From positions 20,981,011-21,045,010 of the forward strand of contig CM038467.1 of NCBI GenBank assembly GCA_021464415.1: 64,000 nucleotides of DNA, in the 5' to 3' direction. This document shows, in pieces, positions 21,491 to 35,300 of this stretch. The notes beneath the pieces were generated by a model. The model ran no database searches. It was given only the letters and a program-made list of their open reading frames with translations, and was not told where the DNA came from. A program made the position numbers and the translations under genes. Every line of letters starts with the position of its first letter. Position 1 is the first letter of the stretch. The DNA comes from Lonicera japonica. Its lineage: Eukaryota; Streptophyta; Magnoliopsida; Dipsacales; Caprifoliaceae.

Positions 21491-24400
21491 CTAAGATGAC
21501 AAGAGTGCTTCAACCTTGGCAATCTGATCCTCTTCGTTCTTCGGGGTCGGGCTCCTATTAGCCTCGTCGTAAAGATCGTGTTTCCATTTCTCCACGCGGA
21601 CCCCACTCTGTCGGAACCCTTGCCTTTCGCCAAAACCCTCTCTTCCCCTATTGTTTCCACCCCCGGTGTACCTATCCCTAGGAGAAAAATTACTCCTCAG
21701 GGGGCCGCTCCTGTTTGAATCTCTATTACCACCAACCGGCTTCCCGGGTCGGTCTGAATGGCGAGGGTTGTGTCTTTCTCTCTCTTCTCTGTGGCGGGGG
21801 TTGTGGCTTTCTCTCTCTTCTCTTCTCTCACTGGCCAAGGGAGGATGGTCTGAGTGGATAGGCTTCACAGGCTCCGTTTTTGCAGCAGATTTGTCGACGG
21901 TTTCGGAGTCTGCTTGGATTTTTTTCTCTCTAAATGAAGGCCTTTTTCTTGCAGGTGGTTTTTGACCCGCCTCCATCTCAAAAAACCCATCATGGCGCCA
22001 AGCATTATTATTGTCATCTTCGCCTCGAACTCGGGGTTTCTCATTTTTTTGCTGTGTATTACTAGTCACTGTCTTGCTTGTTTCTCGTTCGCCTTGCAGG
22101 TTCTTCGAATCCCTCCACCATCCCCGATCTCAACACAAAAAGAACAGGTTTTAAATGTCAGGTTTCATCATCATAGGATGACGAAATAAAAAAGAAAAAC
22201 TTCTGTCCAAAACTTAGTTATTTACAAGTTGAGATGAATTTTTTCAATGCTATTATTCCAGACAAACAATAAGACCTTCATATTGCTTTGATGAGTAAAC
22301 TCATTTAAACACTGCATTCTTACATAAACTACGCATAACCTAATGGTAGATGGACGCAGTGGAACCTCATTTGTTGTTGACCAAAAAACCATATATACAA
22401 GAAAGCTGATGGGGCTATTAGTAAAAATCGAGTACTTAAACTGGCTTCTATCAAAGAAAGTAGACATGCTAACTAGTAAGTTTTTTATGTTCTAAGCTGG
22501 TTCTGTGGTACAAATAGCAGACAAAAAATAAATAAATAAATAAAAACACAAAACTAGCCTCACACCCATGTTAAAAATCCAAATACATTGACGTGGAAAG
22601 CATTACAGAATAAATGCTACAACTAGGTGAGAAAATATCACCAAAACAAGAAAAAGTATGCTGATAATCTCATGCATGATGAATTGTGCACAAAAGACAA
22701 GGGACTCACCAGTAGCTTCCCTACGAGTGGAGCTTCGACCAAGTTGCCCGGCCATATCGCGCTCATCGTGCTGTTATAAGACATGCACAGGCAAGCCTAA
22801 TATGGTTATATAAACACGGAGGCACTTGAAGGCACCGGGCCGAACAAGAATCCCACTACATCAGCCCAGACAAAAATGTTTACAAAGACTTAGTAACAAC
22901 AACACAATTAAACTCGACATACATACCCGTTAAGGCTCAACCAACTTCATGGCCGCAAGTTAGACACATAGAATAACCGCTACCATTTATTAGAATGTAG
23001 TAAGGTTTAAGAAATCAAGCATATTTAGGAGCGTACTATGTTCCCCAGTAAAGATTTATAGGACATGTTTCGCTATTTCTTTTGAGGGTCTCAGTTTCTT
23101 CTTTGTGGGTCTAATCACCTAATAATCAAGAAGCACTCCTGCAGTGTAGGTTATTTTTTCTCTAGACTTGTTTTAAGTACTTCAACTTTCTTGACCTAAG
23201 GTCGTGAGGTAAGAGCCCATGCACTAGGCTAATCCATTTTTAGTATTCATAATCTCAAGAAATATGGGGTTTTATCACGGCAATGTACAATATAAATATA
23301 TCTACATATATTTAATCGCATTACTCAGTGAATAAACCCAGTTGCAATTTTACTTCAGTCCCACAGTGTCAACCAGGTCACAACTATGCACACAATGGTC
23401 AACTACTCTCAGCTAATCATGACTCAAAACCTAAAATTGATTCTTAAAGTTAACAAGTGAAATTCATTATCCTACAGACATACACCTTAAAGAGTGGCAA
23501 GCATTGAATTTTGAGTCAAAAGTCAAATTTTGAGAAAATGTCATGTCATACTCGCTCAGCGGCTATAAGATCATAATGATCACGCAGTTGCAATAAGTGG
23601 ATCCTACACCTTAAAGAGTGGCAAGCATTGATTTTTGAGTGGAAAGTCAAATTTTGAGAAAATGTCATGGCATACTCGCTAAGCAGCTATAAGATCATAA
23701 TGATTGCACAGTTGCAATAAGTGGAAGCAAACAATAGTTCGGAAGACATTCAATAGTGGCGGGTGGAGAAAAACTTGTCAAAAAACCTGTGGGTTCCAAA
23801 AGATGATAAAGAACCAGGATTAGTTTAATTAAAAGTGCTTAAGCAATCAAATATGGCAAGAGAATATAGAATAAATATATTTAGATGTAATGACACAACA
23901 CCTGGAAAAACGATCGAGACCGAGGTACTGCAGTTGGGTCAGATGAACGTTTGATTCCTTCATGGTGTCCGTTACTTTTGCTGTCAGATTCCTTGTCCAC
24001 AGACCCAGTTTCTACCTTATGATCAGGTGCTAAAGGGGCCTCGAGAAGCACAGAATGTGGGACCCGGCTGCGGTGGTTTTGATTTTGATCTGAATGGTCT
24101 ACATTACCCAACTTAAGGTGGTTTTCTGGTCGCTCAGTTGCTGGTTTACCCTCCCTCCTAGGCCGTTTAGGACTGGCAAAAGTCAAAAGTAAGGATGAGT
24201 TGTGGTACTATTGGCACCCATTTTCAACTACTACAGGCCACGGTCCTTAATATTTAACATCGTTTATATCACATTGATGAATTGAAGGCTAAATATTAGA
24301 CAGTCAAGAACTATTGACGCACACCGGAGAGTGGTAAAGTAGATTCCTGTAATTCCCTTCCTACTCAGCATTTTACAAAATAAATTACTGATTGTACAAG

Positions 24401-25144
24401 TTCAATACTAGGAAAAGAGAACTTTGTTTGCTATGATATATCAACGTCAAAATGGCAAAATGTACATAAAATTCGAGTTGTTAATCAAGTGTAATGGGAA
24501 GTAGATCTGCAAAATGATTACGATAACATTTAGTTCGCAAATCAAACAAGTGAACATTAATAGAGCCATAAGAAAGCAAGAATTAAATTCTATATCCTCA
24601 TTCATTTTTTTCAAAATGAAACTTTTTGTTATTTGAAGACAGTAACATCAAACATATTAGTGATCTAATTTCAGTAAATGGATGTCTATTTACGAATTCT
24701 CTATCTGTGACCCATGGACTTTTTCTATTATATACATATACATAAAGAAAGCCCTAGCGATTAACTTATTTAAAATCTCATTGTTTCCAATTTGACAAAA
24801 GAAGAAAAACCCAATGCCAGATTAACGAGCAAACCAGTTTCGCGAAGAATCAATATTATTGCTCCTTGTAGAGGTACAGTTAACAGCCCTAATTTGTATG
24901 TACAAAATCAAAACAATCCAATGAAGAAACACACTTTAGCTTAGCTCCAAGTAAGCATACTAAACAAAACTTGATCCATAAATAACCACAATTTCTTGTT
25001 CATAGAAAAGAACGAACACGCATTCTAGCATAGATTAGATTCAATTAGATTAGGTTAGAAAGAGAAAAAGAAGAACCTGGATTCTCGATCGAACCTCGAA
25101 CGGTGGCGTTTCGATTCCGAATCACGATCCTCGCGACGAGACAT
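21491..25144 (-). CDS. Charged, Arg/Ser/Glu-rich protein, probably nuclear, unknown function (345 aa)
   Basis: Four exons join in phase: 25077-25144, 23902-24172, 22710-22770 and 21491-22128 (TAG). The start MSRREDRDSESKRHRSRF gives a basic, RS-like N-terminus, followed by SPKRPRREGKPATERP, VPRSRSFFQHDERD, GWWRDSKN, WRHDGFFEMEAG and PARKRPSFREKK. The last exon has HNPRH repeats on an ERREERE background, an RGG/SNRSG-rich stretch and a conserved-looking C-terminus VEKWKHDLYDEANRSPTPKN. The WRHDGFFE and WKHDLYDEA blocks look like short linear motifs of a plant-specific family. I do not recognise a named domain; an RNA-processing or mRNP role is a guess from composition. A TAG stop and clear splice sites support the model. 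Confidence 0.8.
23482..23728. repeat. 124-bp tandem duplication in an intron
   Basis: ACACCTTAAAGAGTGGCAAG begins both copies (23482 and 23606). The copies differ at a handful of positions and end CAGTTGCAATAAGTGGA. The duplication lies inside the intron between exons 2 and 3 of the charged-protein gene. Confidence 0.93.
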
Positions 25145-27054
25145 ATTTTTTTTTTCCGCAGTAAGAACCCTTGATTTACAAAACGATGAGAGACTCGAAC
25201 TCTCATAGAGGCAAACAGGAGACTGAGAGAGCGTGCGTGAGTGCGAGCACACGTGTGACTTCGGACTTGGGCCTGTGAGGCCCATAATAATCGATACCAA
25301 ACATGTATGGGCCTACTAAAATTAACATGGGCGTAACTATTTTTTGGATAAAACTTGTCTATTTTCACTAGAAAATTCAAAATTGTATAATATTACACTC
25401 ATGTATTTGATGGTCAACAACGGAGGGATAAATACAAAAAATTATCCACTATTTTAACAACCCACGTGTTTTTGGCTTAATTTAAAACAGTATTACATGA
25501 TTTTTTTTGTATTTTTAAATATAAAATCGACATAACTTAAGACATCTTTATTTATTTTAGTGGGACATATTCAATGTATTAAATTTTAATAACAGTAGTC
25601 GAATTTGTTTTGTTCTTGTAATTAATTAAGTTTTGATTTTTCTTGAAAAAAAATACATAAATATCAATGTAGCATTTCTGATATTAGATTGAGGGTGTAC
25701 TATTTTGTGCATTACTTTCGGAAATGCAACTTCTCATTTAGGGTGCTAAGATAAGAAATATGACTCTTATATGAAAGGGAAAAAGTAAAATTGAGACATA
25801 ATGCTTTTAATAATTTAATTTTTCACGATTCCAAATAGCCGGAAGCTTATTCGAGCCTGAGATGTCCAAAATCAAGTGTGACTTCTTACAGTTTTCAAAT
25901 TATTTTTTCTTCTAATTTTTTCCAAATTTATTATTTTAGAAAAAAGGACACATGTAAAAGAAGGATGAGCTAGTTTGTATTTGAGATGTTTTGCTTTTAT
26001 TTATTTTTGTTACCAAACAAAAATCGTATTAGTGATTATGAATCACACGTTTGATTGACAAAGTCATGCTTTAATATGTATTAAGAGTTACATACATTTG
26101 TTTTTCCCTTTGCCCTTGAGGGCTCGTTTGGTTAATTTTTGTTTTTTTTTGACATCTAAGATGCTATACTGATGTTTGGTTCGACTGAAAATAAGAATAG
26201 AATAAAGTATCAATTACAAAAATATTCTTCCTTTTATAAGATAGAATAGATTTACTACTAAATTTTCAAAAGGGACAATTACTATAATAAATTACAAAAA
26301 TTACACATGCCTGGCTAATAGCTATCCTACAAAAATTAAAATTTTTGTAATTAAAAAAAATTACAACATGAAAAAAGAAAAGAAAAAATTTCCAAACAAA
26401 TAAAAAAAAATTGTGCCACAACGTAACTAAAAAAAAGTTCCAAACAATATTTTCATATACATATGGGAAAAAAATTATTTATTCATAAGAAAAAGAGTTA
26501 TTTTAGTCCTAATAAGAAAAATACAAAAAAAAATGCCTACTGGTAATAACTTATTCCTTATTATTTTAATGGGAGAACTTGAGAGGAAATGTTGGTTCCT
26601 GGAATCATTTATTCCGGACCTAAAACGTGAACCAAACGGGAGAATCGTTTCGGAATAGAATTTAACACTCTCGAAATGGTATAAATCTTGAACCAAACGA
26701 GCTATAAATACAATAATGGAGGCATTCAAACCCCACATTGCAACCAGAATAAAACTCTAGGGCCCAAATTGACGAAAATGATATCGATTTGATATCAAAC
26801 TCCAACCATGCAAGTGTTTCATCTCCACTCTGAAGATATCTTGTCAATCTCTTGTTAATGCACGCTCGAGCACCTGCTTGAACCCATTCAAATCCCTCCT
26901 CCTCTTACTCTCGCTAGTTGCTCTCTGTTTCGTGGTTTAATAATCTTGCTTACCTTTCCCATTTCACTTAGCTTACAACCAAAAGGCAATGGGTTTGAGA
27001 TACAAAAATGAATACACTCGGATAGAATTTCTTGGTGGCTGAGGTGAAATGCAA
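25145..27054. other. Intergenic, MITE remnants
   Basis: Upstream region of the charged-protein gene, then AT-rich sequence. Apart from the candidate element at 26128-26702 no feature is supported; short frames here are not protein-like. Confidence 0.45.
26128..26702. mobile_element. Candidate MITE with GCTCGTTTGGTT ends
   Basis: GGCTCGTTTGGTTAA at the left and GAACCAAACGAGC at the right are inverted repeats of the kind found in many plant DNA-transposon MITEs. I could not identify a convincing target-site duplication, so the superfamily is open. Confidence 0.5.
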
Positions 27055-28366
27055 CTAAACGGGAGTAAACCGGGTACACCATTTTAGTAGAAGCTCTTTC
27101 ACATCGCCATCCATTCGGGTCCCGACTCCACCCCAGGCCAGCATGTGCCCCATGTCTCCAATGCTCGAGCCTGTTACCTCATGTACAGCCTTGAACCCTA
27201 TTCTTGTATAAAATCTTACTAGCTATAATATACAGTCACACATTCATATAAATTCTATGTCAGATTAATTGACCAGTGAATTTCATTCAATGGAAGTTTT
27301 TTCTCCTTAAAAAGTACCAAAGTTAAAATAAGACTTTTATTTGAGATCGAAAGTGTAATTTAGTTCAGTTTGGTTTTCTTAAATTATACAAGTGAATAAT
27401 AAAACTCTTCTTTTTTATTTAGTTTTTCTACAGTTCAGTTACATTAAGTCAACTCTAATTACAGGAAAATGTTAAACTGTAAGATTTTGTCAAAGTAGAA
27501 GATGGTACACTATCCTTTAAAATCAATATATTGCTCTAACAAAAGGCAAAATTACTTTGGCAGAAATATTTTCCTTTTTAAAATTTAAACATGAAGCATT
27601 TACCTTTTTAAACATTAAACATAACTGCATCATTTTGAAAGGTCTCCCGGACAAAACTTTTGAATGTCACTTTTATTTATAAATTATTTTTCTTAATTTC
27701 TTTAAGGCTCTTTTGATAAATAAATAGAAAAAAAAAAACAGAAAAACTATTTTTTCTCTAGCATTATTCTAACAAAATAGCCTTAAATAAATAGGGGAAA
27801 GAAAGAACCTTGGAGTGGTAAAGAGGGGAATCATTGATGGCGAGTAATTCAGCAGTACTACATCCACAATCATATCCATATCGAATGGCAACCGCTCCTA
27901 TAAACAAACCAATCCCAAATATTGACCTCTCCATCCCCATACTCTCTCTCCTCATTCTAATTGAATCCAAGTGAAGTATCTTCCCTTTCCACCACATCCT
28001 TATCAGCCCCTCCGCCCTCCCCAGCTCTGCTTTTGTCTCCAAGCTTTTTGCTGTGATTCTGAAAAAGGGTCCTATTGTTTGGAGCTGAAGGTCAATGTTT
28101 TGTGATTTCGAGGACTCCATTATATCACACATGGTTGGTGGCTTTATTGTGGTGGGTTGAGTGTTGGTGTTATTGGGCGAAATTGGAGGGTTGTTTTTGC
28201 TGCTTTTGAAGAGGGGTTTTAAGGGGATTTTAGGGTGCAGAGATTTAGTGGGTTTTGAGATGTGGGAAATTGGGGAAGAGGATGGAGGGATTTGGGTTTT
28301 ATTTGGTCTGTGCGGTTGAGTTGGAAAGTAGAACTTGGGTGATTGAACTATATTCGTGAGTTCCAT
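27055..28366 (-). CDS. Plastid-targeted GNAT-like conserved protein (241 aa)
   Basis: Two exons join in phase: 27809-28366 and 27055-27222 (TAG at 27057-27055). The first 75 or so residues are rich in S, T, P and K with few acids, typical of a chloroplast transit peptide. The mature part contains IGPFFRITAKSLETKAELGR, EGLIRMWWKGKILHLDSIRM, SIFGIGLFIGAVAIRYGYDC, AELLAINDSPLYHSK and, after the intron, LVRFYTRIGFKAVHEV. The FYTRIGF motif and preceding strand/helix pattern are those of GNAT acetyltransferases, so an acyl-CoA-dependent transferase fold is likely; substrate unknown. Without the second exon the GNAT signature would be missed. Confidence 0.82.
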
Positions 28367-29083
28367 TTCTGGTTTGTGTTGAGGTGTTAGCGGGCACCAT
28401 GCAACTGGAAAGTCTAATAGTGTGTCACAGAGAGAGAGAGAGAATATGGTGCCAAAAAAAAAGATTGAACGGGTACGCCAAAAAAAAAAAAATATTGAAC
28501 GGATTTACTTTGATGCGTGACAAACGTGGCTTGTTATGAACCATGTAAATATGTAATACACGCTTCTTTCTTAACCTTTTTAAGTTAAACAGTGGCCAAA
28601 CTAGACGATAGCACCTTCCCTGAGGAGGACATTACACATTGGAAGGTCTTGGGATCACAAGTTTGCCGTCATTATTCATTTGCAGCTTATTTCCAAGTCA
28701 ACAAGCACGATCTAAGTGCTTGTTGATTTAAGTTTTTATTTATTACTGGAATTTCAAAAGGTCATTTCACATGAAAAGCTTAAAACCTAATCGACTTATG
28801 ATTCAAACTCCTAACATAAACTATAAGAAACTCCTAGTATAAAATTATCAATTTAAGATTTCAGAAACGAACCAAATTTGAACAAAATGAGCATTAAAAG
28901 TATAATCAGCAGAAAAATGTTAAGTGAAACAGAAAGCAATTATATAAGACAACTTTTATTAAGAGTATAAATTAGGGTACAGGGTACACACCTTTACAAA
29001 TTTACATCACACATGAAGCAGCTGATTAGTACTGCTACAAATTCTTTGCTATTGTATACACAATTAAACAAATGAACACAATG
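28367..29083. other. Intergenic between GNAT-like gene and POLK
   Basis: A GA microsatellite at 28429-28442 sits in the likely leader of the GNAT-like gene (minus strand). The rest is AT-rich; the POLK 3' UTR probably extends into it. No gene seen. Confidence 0.5.
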
Positions 29084-32000
29084 TTAAGAATTCTGATTTC
29101 TCTTTACAAAGAACATATCAATCGGAATATGTTTACCATCCGAGGGAGATGACTTTTGCTTCTTCTTACCTCTGCTTTGGCTTGCAATGGGTTCTTTTTG
29201 GCTAAACCTAACATGATTTAAAAATGATCAGATTCAATTCTATTCCCACACCATATAACATAATATTTATTCCACAAACTATCACAACCAATTAGATTAC
29301 TTGCTCCCTCCATCCTAGTTAAGAGTCTGCTTTACATTTTCACACTTTTTTTAAATACACCGTTTTCAAAATAATCAGTGGTTAAGCATCAAATTTGTTT
29401 GCTATCATATTTGGTACATTGATTATATCTCAAAAGGGAAATTGGACTCTTAACAAGGGGTATCCTGAAAAAGAGAACTGAGGAAGTAGTTGATACGTAA
29501 ATTGAAATCATTTGATGATATAGTAATTGTCACCGCCAAGATGCCATATCACAGTTTATGATAGAATTAGCAATAAAATGCATTTTGCGTCTTATCTGAG
29601 AAGAGCCCAAAAATTAAAACAAGTTTTCGCAAAATACAAGGATGCCTAGAGATGCTACATGGCATGAAATTAAGAAGTACCTCTGCTTAATTGGAAGGTT
29701 TCTATGGCGATTGCTCGATTCCTCCTCCTGCAGCCTCTCAGCAAGATGGAAATCAGAGTGTTCTTGCCTTTCCTCAACAAAACTGGGAGGCAGTTCAACT
29801 CCGCATAACGAGCACTTGTAGTCATTTACCCACAAAAATCTCTCCTTTTGATTTGATGAAGTCCCTACTTCATCACCTGAACATTGGTTTCTCTTATTCG
29901 CTTGATCTAGATTGCTTCCCTCGAGCCATACAGATAAAGAATCTGTCTTCATCAGTTGAGAAGTTTCGAATTCATGAGAGTTTAGTTTATCAGTTTCCAC
30001 GTTGAGGTGATTAATCTGAAGAAAAGAAAACGGAAATTAAAAGCTGATGGAAAAGCCTGGTAAGACTAGGTAGAAGAAAATATTTTTTTCAATATCACCA
30101 CCATAACTGCATGAACAAGAAGAACTGCAAACCTTGTCAATGGATTCATTGCTCACAGTTCTGCGACTTGTCTCCATTTCTTCACTGTTGATTTTTAATG
30201 TGCATTTCTTGTGATTATGATCTGATATTGGAATGCTATCAGATGGATCTCTAGAATCATAGCAATGTGTCGCATGGCTATTAATAGAAAGATCAGTGTT
30301 AGTGTTGATCTTTGAAAGATTATCACTAGCATCTGAACTGACTGAAAGGTCACCCAAGCTTTTTCCAAAAGTACCTCCAGATATAATAAAGCTGGAGAGA
30401 GTTTTTTGTGTGGGATCAGATGGAGAACTATCCTTGTCTTCATTGAAGTGAGACATCCGTAGTCCTGTTAGAACAGAAAAAGAAATAGATTATCTATAAA
30501 TAATACAATGACAGTGATACATGTACCAAAAATAATACTACCTCTTCCCAAATTAAGAGTTTGTTTTCCTTTAAAAAAATTAAAGAAAAATGGGCTCATT
30601 ATACCGGACGGTGGGAGTAATAATAATGAGAACTTGCCACCCAAAAAGAAGCAGCAGCAGCTCATCTAAATTTCCAATAATACCAATTTAAATAATGATG
30701 ACAGACTGCACTCTTGGAATTGGAATTGAAATGCTAGGATCATGTAGATTTTTAATATAGTGAGATTGAATTTTCCATTTATAGAGCTGTGGAAACACAA
30801 AGGATATAGAAGTAGCGGCTATAGTATAACCATTTTTACAACTAACAAACACGAGTCACATATTGTGGGCTTACCTATTAGTCTCAAAGATATAGGAAGT
30901 TCGGATTTTAGCAGCTTAGAAGCATGCTTGAGGATATCTTCACTTGAACATATATAATTCTGCAAAGTCACAGCTCGCGTTCGAACCTACAGACAGAAAA
31001 TTTGCCAGAACAAGAATATAAAGATCTGGTAAGAGACTATAACTACAACAGGGAAGCAAAAGACAGAAGAAACAAAACAAAATGATGTCTTTTGACAAGG
31101 GGTCAAAAAGATATACTATTGTTCTAGACACTTGCCATACATGAATAGGATATCATTTTTTATTCACTGCAGCCATGAAAATAAAATAATAATAATAGAT
31201 TATAGACAAACGAAAAGGTTCATGTGGATCCTGATGGATAGCATAAGAATGTACCTCAAAAGATGCAGTTTTTAATTTTAGGGTCAATGTTCTCCCACAG
31301 AGACCCTCTTTCTTCATATCAGACGAAAGCATCTCTGCAAGTTCCACTGCAAAGCAAAAATTTCCTCAGATAACTATTTGAAAGGATGTTGGGAGGTTTA
31401 CCAGAGTGCGAAAAGAGAGAAATTTATTTCCAAGCACAAGAAACCGTAGTGGCCTCTTCTAAATGCACAATGACAAATTCTGCAAAATATGTTTATGCAT
31501 CTCCGGCTGTTGAAATCAAAGTTTTAACCACAAAATAAGAGGGTATCTTGCTCCGGTGAACCAGTGTAGGCAGGCATATATTGGACATCCCACTAAAAAG
31601 TTTTACTCTAATTAACACATATAAGGCATGCCAAGTCAAGTCCTAGAAGATCTAATAGCATCTAGAGCTATGAGATGTACGAGTATATACTGAAAGAGGG
31701 GGAGAGCCAGAATCATGTAGAGAGAAATGAAGGGGGGGGTAAATATAAGCTTCAACTGAGCTCTGTTAGAGTACAGGACCACCCCATGGTGGTGGTGACA
31801 GCACCATCGTGATTAAAGGCAGTGAGTAGCAATGACCCGTGCAAGAGATGTGTATATATATAGTACAGGTCAGGCGACCAGTTGAAATCTCTGCCTGGGT
31901 CAGCCAATTTTGGTACACCTGGTTCTTCCCATACCATTTCTATTTCGTGTACAAACAGGTGCCATGTCACTAGAAAAGGGCCTAGTACAGCATTATCACA

Positions 32001-32318
32001 TACCTCTGCACTCAGTTTAATGTTGGACTGAAGTGAAATGTTTCAAAAGGTTATTATTTTTTAGCCCAAAACTTTTTTTGTGCCAATAATTGTACCAGGC
32101 ACCTTACTTGCACAAATTTTGTATGAAAAGCTAGCCTTTGTAACGAGCATCATGATAAGTGATTCACCCAAGATGGCTGAGACTCCAAAAAAGATGTACC
32201 ATTCAACCCAAAGAATGAAAAGGGCTATTAAAAAGGAAAAAAGCAAAAACTACTAGCAAGAAAGAAACAAGCAAAAAAGAAACGGCAGCTATAGTGACTT
32301 TAGAATGTGGGTGGGAGG

Positions 32319-32359
<41 letters not shown>

Positions 32360-35300
32360 CTTGAAACCAATGTTTTCCTAAGATTAGGATCAATTGCAGA
32401 GGACATTGTCTTTGCCGTCCTGTTCAAATTGGAGCTGGTACTCACGGTATAATTATCTTGAGTATCCCATACCCCCATAAATGAAACAATATATAATCTA
32501 AATGTTGGTAATATATGAGTGAGTAGAAGAATACGCGGCGCAAGTTAGATTGCTATTCAATAACTTAAAATGGATGTTTTAGAGTCATCGAAGCACACAA
32601 CTAGCAGGAAAACAATTTGCAGCAGGACAATTTCAATGTAAAAGAAAGCTTCTCCTAACTTTACTATATAGGAGTTGAGTCCATTCCCAATGGAAATACA
32701 GCTGAAAAGAGCATTAACTGCAGAGTTTCGAGAAATTTTATGAACTTGACTTGATTAGTTTGCATTACATGTTCGTACCCTAGTATGAGTAACCATTTCA
32801 CTTTTGCAGCAGTGTCCACAATGTCCTAATAGAGTAGAAATAGGTGAGAAGCAAACTTTAGTTGTGTTAGATTTTCTCCAACTTCAATATGATACAATGA
32901 ACACTAGTCTCAGAACATAATTGGGAACAGTTACAGGGAAACACCTTGCAGCTCATGCTCTCTTAAATAATTTTTCTTTTAATTCCAGAACAAAATAAAA
33001 TAAAGGTCCGCTAAGTAGGCAGTAGCAGGTGGACAACTGATTAGACCCAGAGTTAAAAGACCATGTTGTAACTTCACCTCAGAATGGTCCCTTACAAGGA
33101 GACATGAAAGACTAAGACAGTTACCTATTTTCTGAAAAAGAAATGCCTCATCCTTGGTGGCTGAAAATGTTCTCTCGTTGCTAATACTTTTTCGAAACCT
33201 AACTTGAGGGGTATCTGTACTCCCAAGTCCCAGACCCACAGAGAGAAAAAAGTCTGCAATATACAGGCAGGTATGAAGATCAAATATTAGTAGTAAGCTA
33301 AGATGAATATATAAGCATCACGAGTGTGAAATGATAATTAAAGGCGAGTAGTACTAACAATCAAATCAGCATGCATAGTCAAAGTCTGTAGAAATGCATG
33401 GGACACAGCAATCAAATCAAACAAGTTTCTCAGAAGATTTAATTCTATGTAATTCATAACCAATAAGGACTGTTAGAAAGGTAAAAGGGAGACAGTAATA
33501 TTAGCTGTATATGTACAATTCTTTCTCTTTTACTGCCTCCTGGTATCTACTTGTTGATCAAAATATTGGGAAAAAGAAGTGTAATTGAATCTAAAACCAC
33601 CAAAAGAACTGCATTTAACCTTTTAAAATATAGGTCCTCCAATTATTTCTAATGACACCAATCTGACATGGATCACGAATAGCTAGTATTGTTCTCATCT
33701 GTACTACCAGATTTTCTATATATGTATTTCTTTAGTAATGCTAGTCAGATGAAACCGTTCTTCGAGTAATGTCACAGCTGGTTTGATTGGTCAACTGGTG
33801 GGTACCGCAAGCAAGTCCAACAAACTGCAATTTATCCATACCCTTTCTTCAATTCAATACTTCAACTTTGACCAAAGAACAGAATGTAAAAATCTCAGCC
33901 CAAATCCTCACTTGTTCTTAAAGAACAAAGACAAAACCCAAATACATCTCTTCTGAGTCATAGTATAGCAATAGTAGTTGAGAAAGCGATCAGTTTCGTG
34001 TTACATGCAAATATCAAATTGTTATCCATGTATGCCACCCTCTTTCTATCTCCTTCTCTATTACAAGCACCCATTAAAAATCTCAGCCCAAATCCTCACT
34101 TGTTCTTAAAGAACAAAGACAAAACGCAAATACATCCCTTCCGAGTCATAGTATAGCAATAGTAGTTGAGAAAGTAATCAGTTTCATGTTTCATGCAAAT
34201 TTCAAATTGTTATCCATGTATGGCACCCTCTTTCTATCTCCTCCTCTATCACAAGCACCCATTACCCACAGTTGCAAGACTAAGAATCTAGCTGACACAA
34301 AAATTATGTGAATCTAGCATTTACACTTTTGGTGAATTATGGATTTTCAAAAAGAGAAGTACATGATTCATGATATATGTCCAAATAATTTCATTTAACA
34401 AAGAAATGGGAATGTATGCATCCTATAGAAAGAAAGGTAGTTAAAAAGAAAATAAATAGCAGCTCCATAGCACACCAAATCATTTATACCACTTGGTAGA
34501 AAGCTCAAATAAGAAGAGCTTCTGACTATTACTTTTTTACCATTGTATTTGTGTTCCCTAACATCTTGCTTGTGGTATATCTGTCTAACAAATTATACAT
34601 AAGTTTGGCACCCCATATTATGATAGCATGTACATCAAATTTAAGGTGACGGTGCAACGAGGATACTATTCTTATTCTATGCGATGCATCCCTCTTAACT
34701 TCACAAGATCAGCGCGGCAAAAAACTTTATATACCAAGCACCTCCTAAACTGCCATCAGTGTGTATTGGCAACTCCTTATTGACACAAAAAGGACCTAAA
34801 AAAGCATCTTGGGTCTTAATTATAGAAGCTCACACCTTCCCCTTGAAAGCGAAAGGAATGCTAAAGTCACTGATTGGAAAAGAGCAAAGGAACAACCGAA
34901 CAAGAGACAACAGGCATCAAAAATATTTCAAAAGGGGGGTTCATATTATACAAATGACTGAAGTTTAATATATTTTAATATCCATAATCATATCACAACT
35001 CTGAGATGTCTGTTTTCAGTAATAAGCATAAATCTAAAAAAAGATATAAAGGAAACAAGGGAAGTATATTTCAGAAATCAGTGATTTTACCTGCCGAGGA
35101 ATGGGAAAATAGTGCACAGATGAAACAACTCTTTTGCAGCAACTCCTCGCATGTCTTAATTCCGAATACATCCTTTAAAACATTTTCAGTGACTTTACCA
35201 ATGCCCCCGATCTGTAATTGGAGTTAACCACTGAGGTTGTCAAAGAGATTCAAGTTGTATGTCTAAGAAAATTTCTCAATACAAATGAGCAGAGATCAGG

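Noticed and set aside
21651..21965. Plus-strand frame over 100 codons
   Set aside because: Antisense shadow of the last exon of the charged-protein gene, which has better splice and motif support.
30468..30665. Frame with hydrophobic run on the minus strand
   Set aside because: Lies in a POLK intron and a Stowaway-like remnant (CTACCTCTTCCCAAATTAAG ... GGTGGGAGTA); no coding evidence.
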